64,000 nt of DNA from Sulfurovum sp. (GCA_016744875.1 JADGDL010000003.1:1-64000); one strand, 5' to 3'. Positions 26,103-35,259 are shown, counted from the first letter of the stretch. Made by a program: numbers and translations. The notes: generated by a model not told the origin, from the letters alone.

Positions 26103-26653
26103 TACAACATACCTCTTTTAGAAAGTTCCTCTTGATAAAATCTTTCATAAAGCAGTTCATAATCCTGAGAACCTGGAATAACTTCTTTTTCCATATTTCT
26201 GATTTTGGTATAAACGATATCGTCTATCTCATCATACGCATCAGCAAATGCTTTAAAAGATTTAAAAATGACATTTTTCACTTGATTTTCATTAACTGTA
26301 TATACTGCAAGATAATTTTCATATAATTCATCCAAGATCAAGTGGGCCAGATCATTATATCTGTCATCATAGTTCATGATCACACCTGCTTCAGGAGCCA
26401 TCTTTTTTTTGATCATAAAGAAAAGCTGTCTCTCGTCTGCATGTTGAAACTCTATCTCATCATAGTTTTCATCCAAGATATCTTTTACTTTTTCATCCAG
26501 TGCATGTTCTTTAGCAAGGTTAGCATCTATAATTGCCTTTGCTGCTTCAACAACAACCTCTTTACCCTTAGGCATCTTTATAAAAGGAGCATTTGCCAAA
26601 TCAATACCGATCTTACTTGCTACATATCCTGTTTGTTGTGGTTTTAATCTCAT
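26102..26653 (-). CDS. DUF507 family protein
   Basis: 183 residues, cytoplasmic, strongly acidic, no membrane segment. MRLKPQQTGYVASKIGIDLAN and the DDIVYTKIRNMEKEVIPGSQDYELLYERFYQEEL end are typical of the DUF507 proteins found next to carA in Campylobacterota and Aquificota. The function is unknown. It sits between purA (11 bp upstream) and carA (1-bp overlap), so its expression is tied to nucleotide synthesis. Confidence 0.8.
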   Translation of the reverse strand: MRLKPQQTGYVASKIGIDLANAPFIKMPKGKEVVVEAAKAIIDANLAKEHALDEKVKDILDENYDEIEFQHADERQLFFMIKKKMAPEAGVIMNYDDRYNDLAHLILDELYENYLAVYTVNENQVKNVIFKSFKAFADAYDEIDDIVYTKIRNMEKEVIPGSQDYELLYERFYQEELSKRGML

Positions 26654-26664
26654 TGCTACCCCTT

Positions 26665-27915
26665 TTATCTGATTATTGTATCTTCACGCTCTGGACTTGT
26701 GGAGATGATCCCCATCTTTGTCCCTATCATCTCTTCAAGTGCCTTGATATATGATTTAGCCGTATCAGGCAATGCATCAAACTCTCTTACCCCTTCGGTC
26801 TTATCCCAACCTGGGAAAGATTTATAAATCGGTGTTGCGTCTTCAAGCTCATAAGGTACATAGTCTATCTTTTCACCATCTACTTCATACGCCACACATA
26901 CTTTTACTTCATCAAAGCCATCAAGCACATCTAGTTTCATTAGTGATACTTGGTCAACACCGTTGACACGTACAGCATGACGCATAGCCACAGCATCAAA
27001 CCAACCACATCTTCTCGGACGGCCAGTGGTCGTTCCAAATTCATGACCATTTTTACGAAGTGTGTCACCCTCTACACCAAAGTCTTCACTAGGGAAAGGA
27101 CCATTTCCTACTCTTGTACAGTATGCTTTAGCAATACCCGTTACTTTACCAATATCTTTTGGATTGATCCCAAGACCTGAACATGCTCCCGCAGAAACTG
27201 TCGTTGAAGAAGTCACGTATGGATATGTTCCATGGTCAATGTCTAGCATCGTACCTTGTGCACCCTCTAAAAGTATCTTTTTATCCTCATCCATGATCTT
27301 CCACATCATTTGTGTTGTATCGACGATATGTTTACCAAGTACTGCTTTGTACCCTTCAAGTTCTTCCAGAAGTGCTTTCTCTTCAGGTACATCCACTTCC
27401 ATTGCTTCAAAAATGGCTCTGTTTTGTTCAAAGTAAGACATTATCTTTGCTGTCAATTTCTCAGGGTCAAGAAGTTCACCAAGTCTATGGCCTACACGTG
27501 CGATCTTGTCTCCATAAGCAGGTCCGATTCCTTTACCTGTTGTACCGATAGCTTTGTCACCTTTCATACGCTCTTTGGCTTGGTCAATAAGTGCATGATA
27601 AGGCAAAAGTACATGTGCTTTATCTGAGAGAAAAAGTCTTCCTTCCAAGTTGTCAAACTGTACCATCTCTTTGATGAAGTCTTTGGGTGAAAGTACCACA
27701 CCATTTCCTACGATGTTTTTTGCGCTAGGATTCAGTACACCAGAGGGAATAAGGTGAAGTGCATATTTTTTACCGTCAATAACGATCGTATGTCCAGCAT
27801 TGTGTCCACCTGCAAAACGACACACATAGTCATGCGTTTGTGCCATATGATCAACGATTTTTCCTTTACCTTCGTCTCCCCATTGGAGACCTACAATTAA
27901 ATCTGCTTTACTCAT
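26665..27915 (-). CDS. purA: Adenylosuccinate synthetase
   Basis: 416 residues. Converts IMP, aspartate and GTP to adenylosuccinate. Motifs: QWGDEGKGKIVD (P-loop, about 11-22), GHNAGHT, GTTGKGIGPAY, EGAQGTMLDIDHGTYPYVTSS and TTTGRPRRCGWFD. It follows hisZ with no intergenic gap. Confidence 0.98.
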   Translation of the reverse strand: MSKADLIVGLQWGDEGKGKIVDHMAQTHDYVCRFAGGHNAGHTIVIDGKKYALHLIPSGVLNPSAKNIVGNGVVLSPKDFIKEMVQFDNLEGRLFLSDKAHVLLPYHALIDQAKERMKGDKAIGTTGKGIGPAYGDKIARVGHRLGELLDPEKLTAKIMSYFEQNRAIFEAMEVDVPEEKALLEELEGYKAVLGKHIVDTTQMMWKIMDEDKKILLEGAQGTMLDIDHGTYPYVTSSTTVSAGACSGLGINPKDIGKVTGIAKAYCTRVGNGPFPSEDFGVEGDTLRKNGHEFGTTTGRPRRCGWFDAVAMRHAVRVNGVDQVSLMKLDVLDGFDEVKVCVAYEVDGEKIDYVPYELEDATPIYKSFPGWDKTEGVREFDALPDTAKSYIKALEEMIGTKMGIISTSPEREDTIIR

Positions 27916-28764
27916 CTATTTTGCCTTATTCATTTTATTACTGATACACTCATCTGTATAGAGTGCAAATCCTGCTGCTTCTACGCCATCAATACTGTAA
28001 ATCCCACCCATTGCTAAAAGGCTATTCCCTTCAAACATTCTAAATGTCAAAGAGTCATAATATCTCATCTTTGCATAGTAAAGTGGAGAGATGACCATTT
28101 TTGCATAATCTACTTTTTGTGCAGCCTCTTTGATCTTTTCAAGTTCATCTGCGATATCTGCGGGGAATACCGAAAGATCATTTAGGTCATCCACAGAGTT
28201 GATACGTACCAGTTGTTCTATCCAAGAGAGTTCCGCTGCCATGATCTCTTCTATATGCATAGACTTTAACACATCAAGCGAGACACCGTATTTTGCATTG
28301 AGCAAGTGTGGGATGGCGATATTGGATATCTGCATCACCGGTTCTGCATCCATTTCAGATAAGAGCATCGTTGTTGTTTTACATACCTCTTCAAAAGAAC
28401 CATCTAACATCTCAGCACCTATCTGATACTGTTCATAAGTTGGAAATGTCACTGTTGGCTGAATATAAAACCACTTCTTGGACTCAGTTGAACGACCCAG
28501 CCTTTTTGTAACGATACGCACAACATCTATAGTAGAGTCTGCACGTAAGGTCACTTCATTGTTCTCTTCATCATTGAGACGTACCAATGATTTGGAAGAA
28601 TCAAAGCATTCACGCTGATGGTAGGAGAAAAGTGGTGTAACAATCTCTTCAAAACCAAGATTCTCAAGCAGTTCTGCTGAGACAAACTCTATCTCTCTTT
28701 TTACTTTGGCAGATTCACCAAAATAAAGTTTAGACCCCGAAGGGATTTCATGTTCAAATATCAT
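27916..28764 (-). CDS. hisZ: ATP phosphoribosyltransferase regulatory subunit, HisRS-like
   Basis: 282 residues, shorter than histidyl-tRNA synthetase (about 420) and lacking its C-terminal anticodon domain. HisRS-like class II motifs are visible: EIVTPLFSYH (motif 1 region), LRADSTIDVVRI (motif 2 region, with the LR(A/P)D signature) and QIGAEMLDGS, plus the weak motif LLAMGGIYS. HisZ proteins form the allosteric half of short-form HisG, first enzyme of histidine synthesis; hisG is not in the window. It abuts purA and the aminotransferase gene. Confidence 0.82.
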   Translation of the reverse strand: MIFEHEIPSGSKLYFGESAKVKREIEFVSAELLENLGFEEIVTPLFSYHQRECFDSSKSLVRLNDEENNEVTLRADSTIDVVRIVTKRLGRSTESKKWFYIQPTVTFPTYEQYQIGAEMLDGSFEEVCKTTTMLLSEMDAEPVMQISNIAIPHLLNAKYGVSLDVLKSMHIEEIMAAELSWIEQLVRINSVDDLNDLSVFPADIADELEKIKEAAQKVDYAKMVISPLYYAKMRYYDSLTFRMFEGNSLLAMGGIYSIDGVEAAGFALYTDECISNKMNKAK

Positions 28765-29874
28765 TTATTTACTCTTCTTAAAATAATTTTCATTAAATAC
28801 GCGACTGGCTGTCCCATCAAAATCTCTACGACCAATATCAGCAAGTGCTAACTCAATAGCATTGACTACCCATGCAGACTCATACACAGGGATAAGCCCC
28901 ATCTGGTTGATACGGAAAAGGTTTCCTTTTAAGTGGTCCTGTCCACCTGCCATGTTCACGCCATACTTTGTTTTCAAAAGTTTTCTGATCGGCTCAGCAT
29001 CTTCACTGTAAACAGTGGACATGGAAAGTGCCGGTGTTTGTGGATACATAGAAAAACCTATCGCTTCAAGTGCAGCCTGTGTCGCAGCAGCTCTGGCAAT
29101 GGTATTGTCATATAAAGCATCCATTCCCTCTGCTTCTATCTCATCTAAAATAGCATTAAGCCCTATAATGAGCGTTGTAGCGGCTGTATACGCTGTTGTA
29201 TTTTGCTGCTGTTTTTTAATTTCAGAAGCAAGGTTAAAGTAGTAATCCTCACCAGACCCTATCTTTTCTACAGCCTCATTTGAAAGTCCGATCATCGCAA
29301 GACCAGGAGGAAGCATCAGTGCTTTTTGACTCCCTGCCACAAGTGCATCGATATTGGTTGTATCTATACGCTCAACACCCACAGCAGTAATACCGTCAGC
29401 AACTACCATGATGTCCTTGTTTACAGACTTCACATAGGCAGCGATCTCTTCAACCGGATGACGAAGCCCGCCTGCTGATTCAGAAACTTGCACAAAGAGT
29501 GCATCGATGTCAGCATGCTCTGCCAATGCTTTTTTCACATCATCTAAACTAACCGGTGTGTTCCAATCATACTTAAGTTCTACAAGTTCTTTACCTGTGG
29601 TTTTAACTATCTTTCCAAAACGTTCACCAAATTTTCCGGCATTGACCGTCAAGGCTTTGGTTTTACAAAGATTCAATACACATGCCTGCATTGCACCTGT
29701 TCCAGTACTTGCCAACATCACACACTCATCCATACCAAAAAGCTTCATGAGTTTTTCTCTGGCTTCTTTAAAAATAGCTTCAAATTCGGGTGTTCTATGA
29801 TGAAGTGTTGGAGTAGCCATCGCTTGACGTACTGACTCTGGTACAGGGGTAGGTCCTGGTGTAAAAAGTAACAT
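28765..29874 (-). CDS. Class V aminotransferase (serine/alanine-glyoxylate type)
   Basis: 369 residues from the ATG at 29874, chosen for its GCGAGGA ribosome site and because MLLFTPGPTPVP is the family's usual start; an earlier in-frame start at 29898 lacks support. PLP-enzyme features: STGTGAMQA (phosphate-binding loop), VVADGITAVG (Asp contacting PLP) and the Schiff-base lysine in AGSQKALMLPPGL. Relatives are annotated serine-pyruvate aminotransferase or, in Aquifex, as a 'soluble hydrogenase subunit'. The substrate is not certain. It is the first gene of the six-gene leftward operon. Confidence 0.85.
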   Translation of the reverse strand: MLLFTPGPTPVPESVRQAMATPTLHHRTPEFEAIFKEAREKLMKLFGMDECVMLASTGTGAMQACVLNLCKTKALTVNAGKFGERFGKIVKTTGKELVELKYDWNTPVSLDDVKKALAEHADIDALFVQVSESAGGLRHPVEEIAAYVKSVNKDIMVVADGITAVGVERIDTTNIDALVAGSQKALMLPPGLAMIGLSNEAVEKIGSGEDYYFNLASEIKKQQQNTTAYTAATTLIIGLNAILDEIEAEGMDALYDNTIARAAATQAALEAIGFSMYPQTPALSMSTVYSEDAEPIRKLLKTKYGVNMAGGQDHLKGNLFRINQMGLIPVYESAWVVNAIELALADIGRRDFDGTASRVFNENYFKKSK

Positions 29875-29976
29875 AAAAATCCTCGCAATCGCCATCATGA
29901 CGACGGCGTAATTAACGGGATTATATCTAAAAAAAGGTTAGAAGTGATTTAGGCAGAAAAATATCTGCCTCGAGTA

Positions 29977-30125
29977 TTACGCTATTTTTCCCATAAGTGC
30001 AAAACTTTTAACAAAAGGTCCTACCATGGACGGGTTTTTGATCATTTGTTGTTTTGTAGTTGAATGTATTTCAATATAGATATACCAATCTTTGACAAGT
30101 ATAGTGCAAACTCATCATAAATCAT
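29977..30125 (-). pseudogene. Possible frameshifted small gene after the flavodoxin gene
   Basis: An ATG at 30125-30123 directly abuts the flavodoxin stop codon and opens MIYDEFALYLSKIG, which stops at 30042. A second frame over the same DNA continues with VKDWYIYIEIHS and ends MVGPFVKSFALMGKIA, TAA at 29979-29977. Joined by a one-base shift near 30090, the two would give a protein of about 49 residues. Either a decayed small gene or a sequencing error; chance is possible. Confidence 0.3.
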
Positions 30126-30767
30126 TTAGTTCGATAGAGTTACATTTTTTGATGATGATACAACAAGTGCCACACCAAATGCTTCTGCCTTTTCAGGATT
30201 GGTCCGATCCCAACTTTTAAACTCTCTTTTGAGAACATTTTTATAGAAATTGTCTAAAAGTTTTCTATCTTTTTCACTTAACTTTTCGATGATCATTCTA
30301 CCACCTAAATGTTTTTTTAGTACGGGTTTAATATTTAGAGGTTGATGGAAACGTTCAAAATAACCTTCTATCCTACCTTTTCCTGCGATATCTTCACCCG
30401 TTGTCCCACATACAATAAATGATGCAATGATCTTAGGCTCTATCTGTGCTGTGCGTGTTGAAAGAAGTTCCATCAAACGTTTATGTGCCCCATCGATCCA
30501 GATACCTGAACCGATAATGAACTTATCATATTTTTCAAGAGTCTCATTAAAATCAATGGTTTCAACATTCAATACATCTACATTACTGTTGATCCCTTTG
30601 GCGACCCATTTGGCAGTATCTTCAGTGGCACCATATCTACTCCCATAGATCAATGCAATTTTTTCTGATGGATTCTCTATCAATGATTTAATACTGTTCC
30701 CAAAACTGTATGCAGACGCTGATGCCAAAGCCACACCTGCAGTCAATAAAAAACTTCTTCTATTCAT
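30126..30767 (-). CDS. Exported flavodoxin-domain protein (Tat-type signal)
   Basis: 213 residues. The N-terminus MNRRSFLLTAGVALASASA has the twin-arginine RRSFL motif and a moderately hydrophobic core, suggesting Tat export, consistent with a folded flavoprotein. The flavodoxin fold follows: IYGSRYGATEDTAKW (FMN phosphate loop, about 39-53), FIIGSGIWIDGAHKR and SFIVCGTTGEDIAGKG. The domain resembles HemG-type flavodoxins (menaquinone-dependent protoporphyrinogen oxidase), but HemG is cytoplasmic-facing and unexported. The partner is unknown. No co-directional gene lies immediately upstream. Confidence 0.7.
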   Translation of the reverse strand: MNRRSFLLTAGVALASASAYSFGNSIKSLIENPSEKIALIYGSRYGATEDTAKWVAKGINSNVDVLNVETIDFNETLEKYDKFIIGSGIWIDGAHKRLMELLSTRTAQIEPKIIASFIVCGTTGEDIAGKGRIEGYFERFHQPLNIKPVLKKHLGGRMIIEKLSEKDRKLLDNFYKNVLKREFKSWDRTNPEKAEAFGVALVVSSSKNVTLSN

Positions 30768-30876
30768 TATTAGTCCTATGTTGTCTATATATTTTTATTT
30801 TATCACAACTGCTTGATAAGATACGAAGGCTTGATCAAATTGAGCAAGTTGGTAAACAAGTCAGCAGATCACTATA

Positions 30877-32082
30877 TTAAAGCCTTATAATAAATATGTT
30901 TTTCCCCAATTCATATTCATAAGAAAAATTCATATCATGTTTTTTCAGTATCTCACTGACGATATAAAGTCCAAGCCCAAATCCTTTTTGTGCACTTGTC
31001 TCTATACCTTTTGAAAAAGCTTCCGTATAATATGTGAGATCTTTACTTAATGCTTCTCCTGTACTGATAAAACAGATTCTTTGCCCATCTGATATTATCT
31101 CTAAATTCTCTCCATACTTATAAGCATTGTCCATAAGGTTTTTAAATACCATACTCATTAAAGAGAAATCAGCTTCTATCAGTTCATCAGAGATATTTGT
31201 TTGCACGTCCTCTTCTAAATAAAGTAGATCACTTGCTTCATCTATTAATTCCCTAATACGTACAGGCTTTTTACTAAAGGTATAATTCTCAGATGTCAAC
31301 TTCTCCATCTGTGCCAATTCTTTCAACAAAGAAGAGAGTCTTGAAAATATAGAATCCATCATCTCTTTGGTTCTTGGATCATCTACAATCTCTGTAAGTA
31401 TCTTTCCCTTTGTGACAGGGGTGTTGAGTTCATGAAAAAGATTACGTATAAAGAGTTCTCTTGATTTTTTAAGTTTTTCTACTTTATCCACAGCGTGATA
31501 AAAAGCATTTGATGCCAATGAGACTTCATCTTTTTTAGAAAGATAAGTATAGTCTTTTATTGTACCCTCACCATAACTCACGATATCTCTTTCAAGTTTT
31601 TTCAATGGCACAAGACTTCTTCGTAAAAGTATATACATTATGATAAGCAAAGACAAAATACCCACCAATACAAGTAGGGGTGTAAAAAAACGTCCTATAA
31701 ATGTCTGTTCATCTTCTAGCAATAAATTTACGTTTCTAAGTTTGATTTGCAAGTACCTTTGTCCTTTGTAGATCAGGAGTTTTCTGTGTTTTCGTAAATG
31801 TTTAGGTCCAAGATCATACCTTCGTTTACTTTTTTGTGCGTTCTGAAGTATCTCTCTTTTTTTACCGTTTTCAACAATTTTTAGACTAAACTCTTCTAAA
31901 AGCGCGTTGGGTATTTCTCTTGTGGTACGCATCTCTTTTATCAGTAGTCTTGACTTGTACAAAAGTGCATTGTGATCTTTCTTTGCCATATGCATAGTCA
32001 TTGAAAAAGCTGCTATGATCGTAGCTAAAAGGGCAATGGTAAAAAGTATATTGAGTTTAAAAAGTATGGAGTGTCTATTCAT
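30877..32082 (-). CDS. Sensor histidine kinase, ArsS/CpxA-like
   Basis: 401 residues. Membrane helix 1 (about 10-30), a short basic periplasmic loop of about 100 residues, helix 2 (132-154), HAMP-like linker, phospho-acceptor His217 in FIRNLFHELNTPVTKG, and an ATPase domain with N-box FKNLMDNAYKYGE and G2 box KGFGLGLYIVSEIL. The usual DxGxG box reads STGEALSKD, as in Helicobacter ArsS. It lies 2 bp after its response regulator. The context with a Spy-like gene suggests it senses periplasmic stress, pH or metals. Confidence 0.87.
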   Translation of the reverse strand: MNRHSILFKLNILFTIALLATIIAAFSMTMHMAKKDHNALLYKSRLLIKEMRTTREIPNALLEEFSLKIVENGKKREILQNAQKSKRRYDLGPKHLRKHRKLLIYKGQRYLQIKLRNVNLLLEDEQTFIGRFFTPLLVLVGILSLLIIMYILLRRSLVPLKKLERDIVSYGEGTIKDYTYLSKKDEVSLASNAFYHAVDKVEKLKKSRELFIRNLFHELNTPVTKGKILTEIVDDPRTKEMMDSIFSRLSSLLKELAQMEKLTSENYTFSKKPVRIRELIDEASDLLYLEEDVQTNISDELIEADFSLMSMVFKNLMDNAYKYGENLEIISDGQRICFISTGEALSKDLTYYTEAFSKGIETSAQKGFGLGLYIVSEILKKHDMNFSYEYELGKNIFIIRL

Positions 32083-32084
32083 TG

Positions 32085-32759
32085 CTAGTCTCCTATATAT
32101 TTGTAGCCCACACCTCGTATAGACTTGATGTAGATCGGGTCTTTAGTGTTATCCCCTATCTTTTGACGGATACGCCCAACAATAACATCTATACTTCTGT
32201 CAGAACTTTCCCAACGTACAGCATTGATGGAGTTGACGATGAACTCTCGGCTTACTACTTGATGTTTTTTTTCTAGTAAAAGGGTAAATATCTCATATTC
32301 TGCCAATGTCATATCAAGTGCTGCTCCATTTTGTAGAATGTGCATCTTTACTTTATCTATGCTAAATATCTCTTCTTTTGCTTGTGTGGAGAATTGTGTA
32401 TATCTTTTAATGATCGCCTGGATACGTGCGACTAATTCACGCGGTTCATAAGGCTTGGCAATATAGTCATCAGCACCGGCATCAAAAGCCACCACCTTGT
32501 CACTTACATCTACCCTTGCTGTAGAAATGATCACAGGCAGTGAGGGATACTCTTTTTTAATGATACGACACAGTTCCAGCCCATCCATCTCAGGAAGGCC
32601 AAGATCAAGTAAAACTAAATCATATTTTTCAATGCTTAGCTTTTCAATTGCCACAGAAGGTAAAGAAACAGAAAAGATTTCTAACCCATAGCGAGGAAGA
32701 TATGCCTCTAACAGTGTCGTTATTTCAGCATCATCTTCTACCATCAATATCTGTGACAT
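32085..32759 (-). CDS. OmpR/PhoB-family response regulator
   Basis: 224 residues. Receiver domain with acidic pocket (E8, D9, D10), phospho-acceptor D52 in LLDLGLPEMDG, and Lys in YIAKPYEPREL; winged-helix effector domain ends GRIRQKIGDNTKD...IRGVGYKYIGD. It precedes the kinase gene and follows the Spy-like gene by 33 bp. A GTAAA-N5-GTAAA element upstream of the operon would suit this regulator by analogy with CpxR. Confidence 0.93.
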   Translation of the reverse strand: MSQILMVEDDAEITTLLEAYLPRYGLEIFSVSLPSVAIEKLSIEKYDLVLLDLGLPEMDGLELCRIIKKEYPSLPVIISTARVDVSDKVVAFDAGADDYIAKPYEPRELVARIQAIIKRYTQFSTQAKEEIFSIDKVKMHILQNGAALDMTLAEYEIFTLLLEKKHQVVSREFIVNSINAVRWESSDRSIDVIVGRIRQKIGDNTKDPIYIKSIRGVGYKYIGD

Positions 32760-32792
32760 TGTTACCCTTCATGATATTTTGTTTTACTTCTT

Positions 32793-33275
32793 TTAACTTT
32801 TACAATTATTGTTTTTTTGATTCTTAGATAATTCTATCCATTTTGTTCTTTGTTCTGGTGTTAGGATCTTAAACATTTTTTCCATGCTGTCTGCTCTATT
32901 GTCTAACATAGCTTCTTTTCTTTTTTCTCTTTTTGCACGTCTTGCTTCATGCTTTTTCTTCATCTCTTGTTTAAATGCATCTTTATCAAATGTATTTGCT
33001 GTCATAAACTTACTCATATCAGGTCTCATTTGCTGTTGCATAGCTTTTCGGTTTTCTTTACACTCTTTTCTTTTGGCTTTCATCACATCTTTACGAGACT
33101 CTCTTAATGTTTGCATCTGCTCTCTTTGCTCAGAACTAAGATCAAGTTGTTTCATAATATTTTTCATACCGTTTCTATATTCGCCACCTCTTTTTTCAAA
33201 TCCACCTGCAGGACATGCAAATAATGCGGTACCTAATCCTAATGTTAATAAAACTGCTGTTGTTACTTTTTTCAT
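32793..33275 (-). CDS. Spy/CpxP-like periplasmic LTxxQ protein
   Basis: 160 residues from the ATG at 33275, chosen for its AAAGGATTTAGT-ATG ribosome site and because a signal peptide (MKKVTTAVLLTLGLGTALFA) follows; the longer in-frame ORF from 33359 has no ribosome site. The mature protein is very basic and helical (KDVMKAKRKECKENRKAM, KKKHEARRAKREKRKEA). It has two LTxxQ-like motifs, LSSEQREQM and LTPEQRTKW. Family members are periplasmic chaperones that also damp their own two-component system. It is the first gene of the operon. Confidence 0.75.
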   Translation of the reverse strand: MKKVTTAVLLTLGLGTALFACPAGGFEKRGGEYRNGMKNIMKQLDLSSEQREQMQTLRESRKDVMKAKRKECKENRKAMQQQMRPDMSKFMTANTFDKDAFKQEMKKKHEARRAKREKRKEAMLDNRADSMEKMFKILTPEQRTKWIELSKNQKNNNCKS

Positions 33276-33343
33276 ACTAAATCCTTTATTGGTTAAAATG
33301 GTTTGTTTCTCATATTGAGATACTGTAATGATAAAAGAAGATT

Positions 33344-33380
33344 GTAAATTTGTTGTCAATAGAATGTAAACAAATGTAAA
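33344..33380 (-). promoter_or_regulatory. CpxR-like operator upstream of the Spy-like gene
   Basis: GTAAA-N5-GTAAA at 33366-33380 (exact match to the enterobacterial CpxR box) with a third GTAAA at 33344-33348, two helical turns away. The elements lie on the plus strand 69-105 bp upstream of the leftward operon that encodes a response regulator. Confidence 0.5.
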
Positions 33381-33420
33381 TAGGGAGAAGACTCTATCAG
33401 GAGAGACTCTCTTTTGAAGT

Positions 33421-35259
33421 TTAGTTTAGCGTAGTGGTCTGCTGTCCTACCTCTTTATAACGTGCATAATAATGCTGTACAAAATCTCTTATCGTAGCAT
33501 TGACAGGAAGATAGACACCATCAACTTTTTGAGCATACTCACTCAAATAAACATTGGCATCTACTTTTTCTAAATAATTTTTTGCCAAATTTTCATAGGC
33601 AGTTTGATACCTTTCTTTCATTACATCATACTTAGAGTAGTCTATCTTGATCTGACCATCATACCTAATGATCCCCGAACCAAACAAGATATCTAAATGA
33701 ATAAGCCCTTCACAATAATACGGCAACACTTCACCCACTTCTCTCCAAGCCATGAGCCCAACTGCACGTCCTACTACATCATCTACAATGTGGTGTTTTA
33801 ACGCTTCACGTTCATTATGGAAAAATGCCATGAGCCCGCCTGAGGTAGCTTTAAACTCTTCTATGTTCTTAAACTGTCCTGTGCCGTTCATTTTGCTCTC
33901 AGTCTCTGAGTCTATCCACAAAATGTGTCCATATTCATGTCCAACCGTTGAAATATCATAGATCTCTTGCCAGAGTTTAGGATTAGTATCTATGAGTTCT
34001 CTCTGTGCTTTGACAAAACCTTCTCCCATCGTCTCTACACTTAGTGTCATGATAGGTTTTGACTTTTTAGACTCCATCACAAAGTCTGCGTAAGCAAAGA
34101 TCTTCTTACCTAGTTCCGCTGAAACCTGTTCATCATTTGGTACCACTTGGGCAGAGAAGAGTCCATTGAACTCTGCGGCGTAGTAAAGTATAGGTTGACC
34201 AATGTAAAGCTGTGTTTCATCTACCTGAGTAATATTTTTAGCCATTGTTTTTTCTGCATCACTGCCAAAATCTTCAGCCATTTGCATAGCAAAATTTTTA
34301 ATGTTTTCTCTGGTTGGTGAGCCCTCTTGCAATTTAGGGTTGACAATACGCAGATCCCATTCCAGTGCCACTGCTTTTCTATAATGGTCTTCATAATACT
34401 CCAAAGGATGCCCAACCTGAAGTGGTGTTTTAACTGACATCCACTTTCTGTCAACCTCAGCCCATTTACCAATGAGTTCATTTGGTTCTGTATGTTCAAA
34501 TGCTTCTTTAATGGCTGTAAAGTATGCTATCCACTCTGTTTTTTGGTTAAATACACTGTCTTCATGCTGCTTTAAAAGTGAGATTAACTGTTCTAGTGCT
34601 GTAGTGACCTGTGATACTTCTTTAGGGAAAGCTTCAGCATACGCGATACTATGATACCCTGTATCTTTCTTCTGAAGCACAGAGTAACATCTATCCCCCA
34701 CACAACCACTTTCATCTGTGTCAAGTAACGACTCCCCCTGCAACATCTCAAAAACTTTGGCATCATCACCATTAAATAGTTCACTTAGTTCAAGATTTAC
34801 AGAATGAATGATATGGTGTGTCCAATGACTCTGCCACTGACTCATCATCACACCCACATGATGTACTCCAAGCATTAAAGAACGGTAAAAAGGAGTAAGT
34901 AGTTCATTCTCTTCTACCCATGTGATGAACTTATCATGACGTGTCATGTGCATCGTGCTCACAAAACCATACGCCAACTCTTTTTTCACAGCTATCTCTT
35001 CTTTAGAGCAACCCTGTTTCTCCAATACCTGTTCTAAAGCATCTTCACGAAGATTGACAATACGTGTCAATGCTGCCATCTCTGCATCTTTATCTCTTGG
35101 AATATCCATAAGGATCAAAAACGCATCTACTACTTTATCTGCTTTTTCATGCGTTTTTTCTTCATCTAAAAGCGCATAGTATGTATTGAGACTCGCCTGT
35201 CTTATTTGCAATTCATCATAAATGACTTGCAAATCTTTCATAAATTGTTCTGTTTTCAT
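33421..35259 (-). CDS. CiaB-family protein with HEYGH metallopeptidase motif
   Basis: 612 residues from the ATG at 35259; the ORF extends 9 codons to a TTG at 35286, and an ATG at 35280 has its SD-like sequence too close. The length and the segment HPLEYYEDHYRKAVALEWDLR fit the proteins annotated invasion antigen B (CiaB) in Campylobacterota. A zinc-protease motif HEYGH (about 441-445) is followed about 25 residues later by EEFKATSGG, which could supply the third (Glu) ligand. No signal peptide or membrane segment. In non-pathogens it is more likely a cytosolic peptidase. The CiaB link is from memory and not tested. Confidence 0.6.
   Translation of the reverse strand: MKTEQFMKDLQVIYDELQIRQASLNTYYALLDEEKTHEKADKVVDAFLILMDIPRDKDAEMAALTRIVNLREDALEQVLEKQGCSKEEIAVKKELAYGFVSTMHMTRHDKFITWVEENELLTPFYRSLMLGVHHVGVMMSQWQSHWTHHIIHSVNLELSELFNGDDAKVFEMLQGESLLDTDESGCVGDRCYSVLQKKDTGYHSIAYAEAFPKEVSQVTTALEQLISLLKQHEDSVFNQKTEWIAYFTAIKEAFEHTEPNELIGKWAEVDRKWMSVKTPLQVGHPLEYYEDHYRKAVALEWDLRIVNPKLQEGSPTRENIKNFAMQMAEDFGSDAEKTMAKNITQVDETQLYIGQPILYYAAEFNGLFSAQVVPNDEQVSAELGKKIFAYADFVMESKKSKPIMTLSVETMGEGFVKAQRELIDTNPKLWQEIYDISTVGHEYGHILWIDSETESKMNGTGQFKNIEEFKATSGGLMAFFHNEREALKHHIVDDVVGRAVGLMAWREVGEVLPYYCEGLIHLDILFGSGIIRYDGQIKIDYSKYDVMKERYQTAYENLAKNYLEKVDANVYLSEYAQKVDGVYLPVNATIRDFVQHYYARYKEVGQQTTTLN

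Noticed and set aside
27062..27436. 124-codon rightward ORF within purA
   Set aside because: It is antisense to conserved PurA motifs and has no ribosome site.
33276..33359. 28-residue N-terminal extension of the Spy-like protein
   Set aside because: It would place a signal peptide in mid-protein and lacks a ribosome site; the start at 33275 has both.
33381..33420. GAGAGACTCTC and nearby ACTCTATC repeats as a terminator
   Set aside because: Arms are only 5 bp and there is no T-run in either direction.
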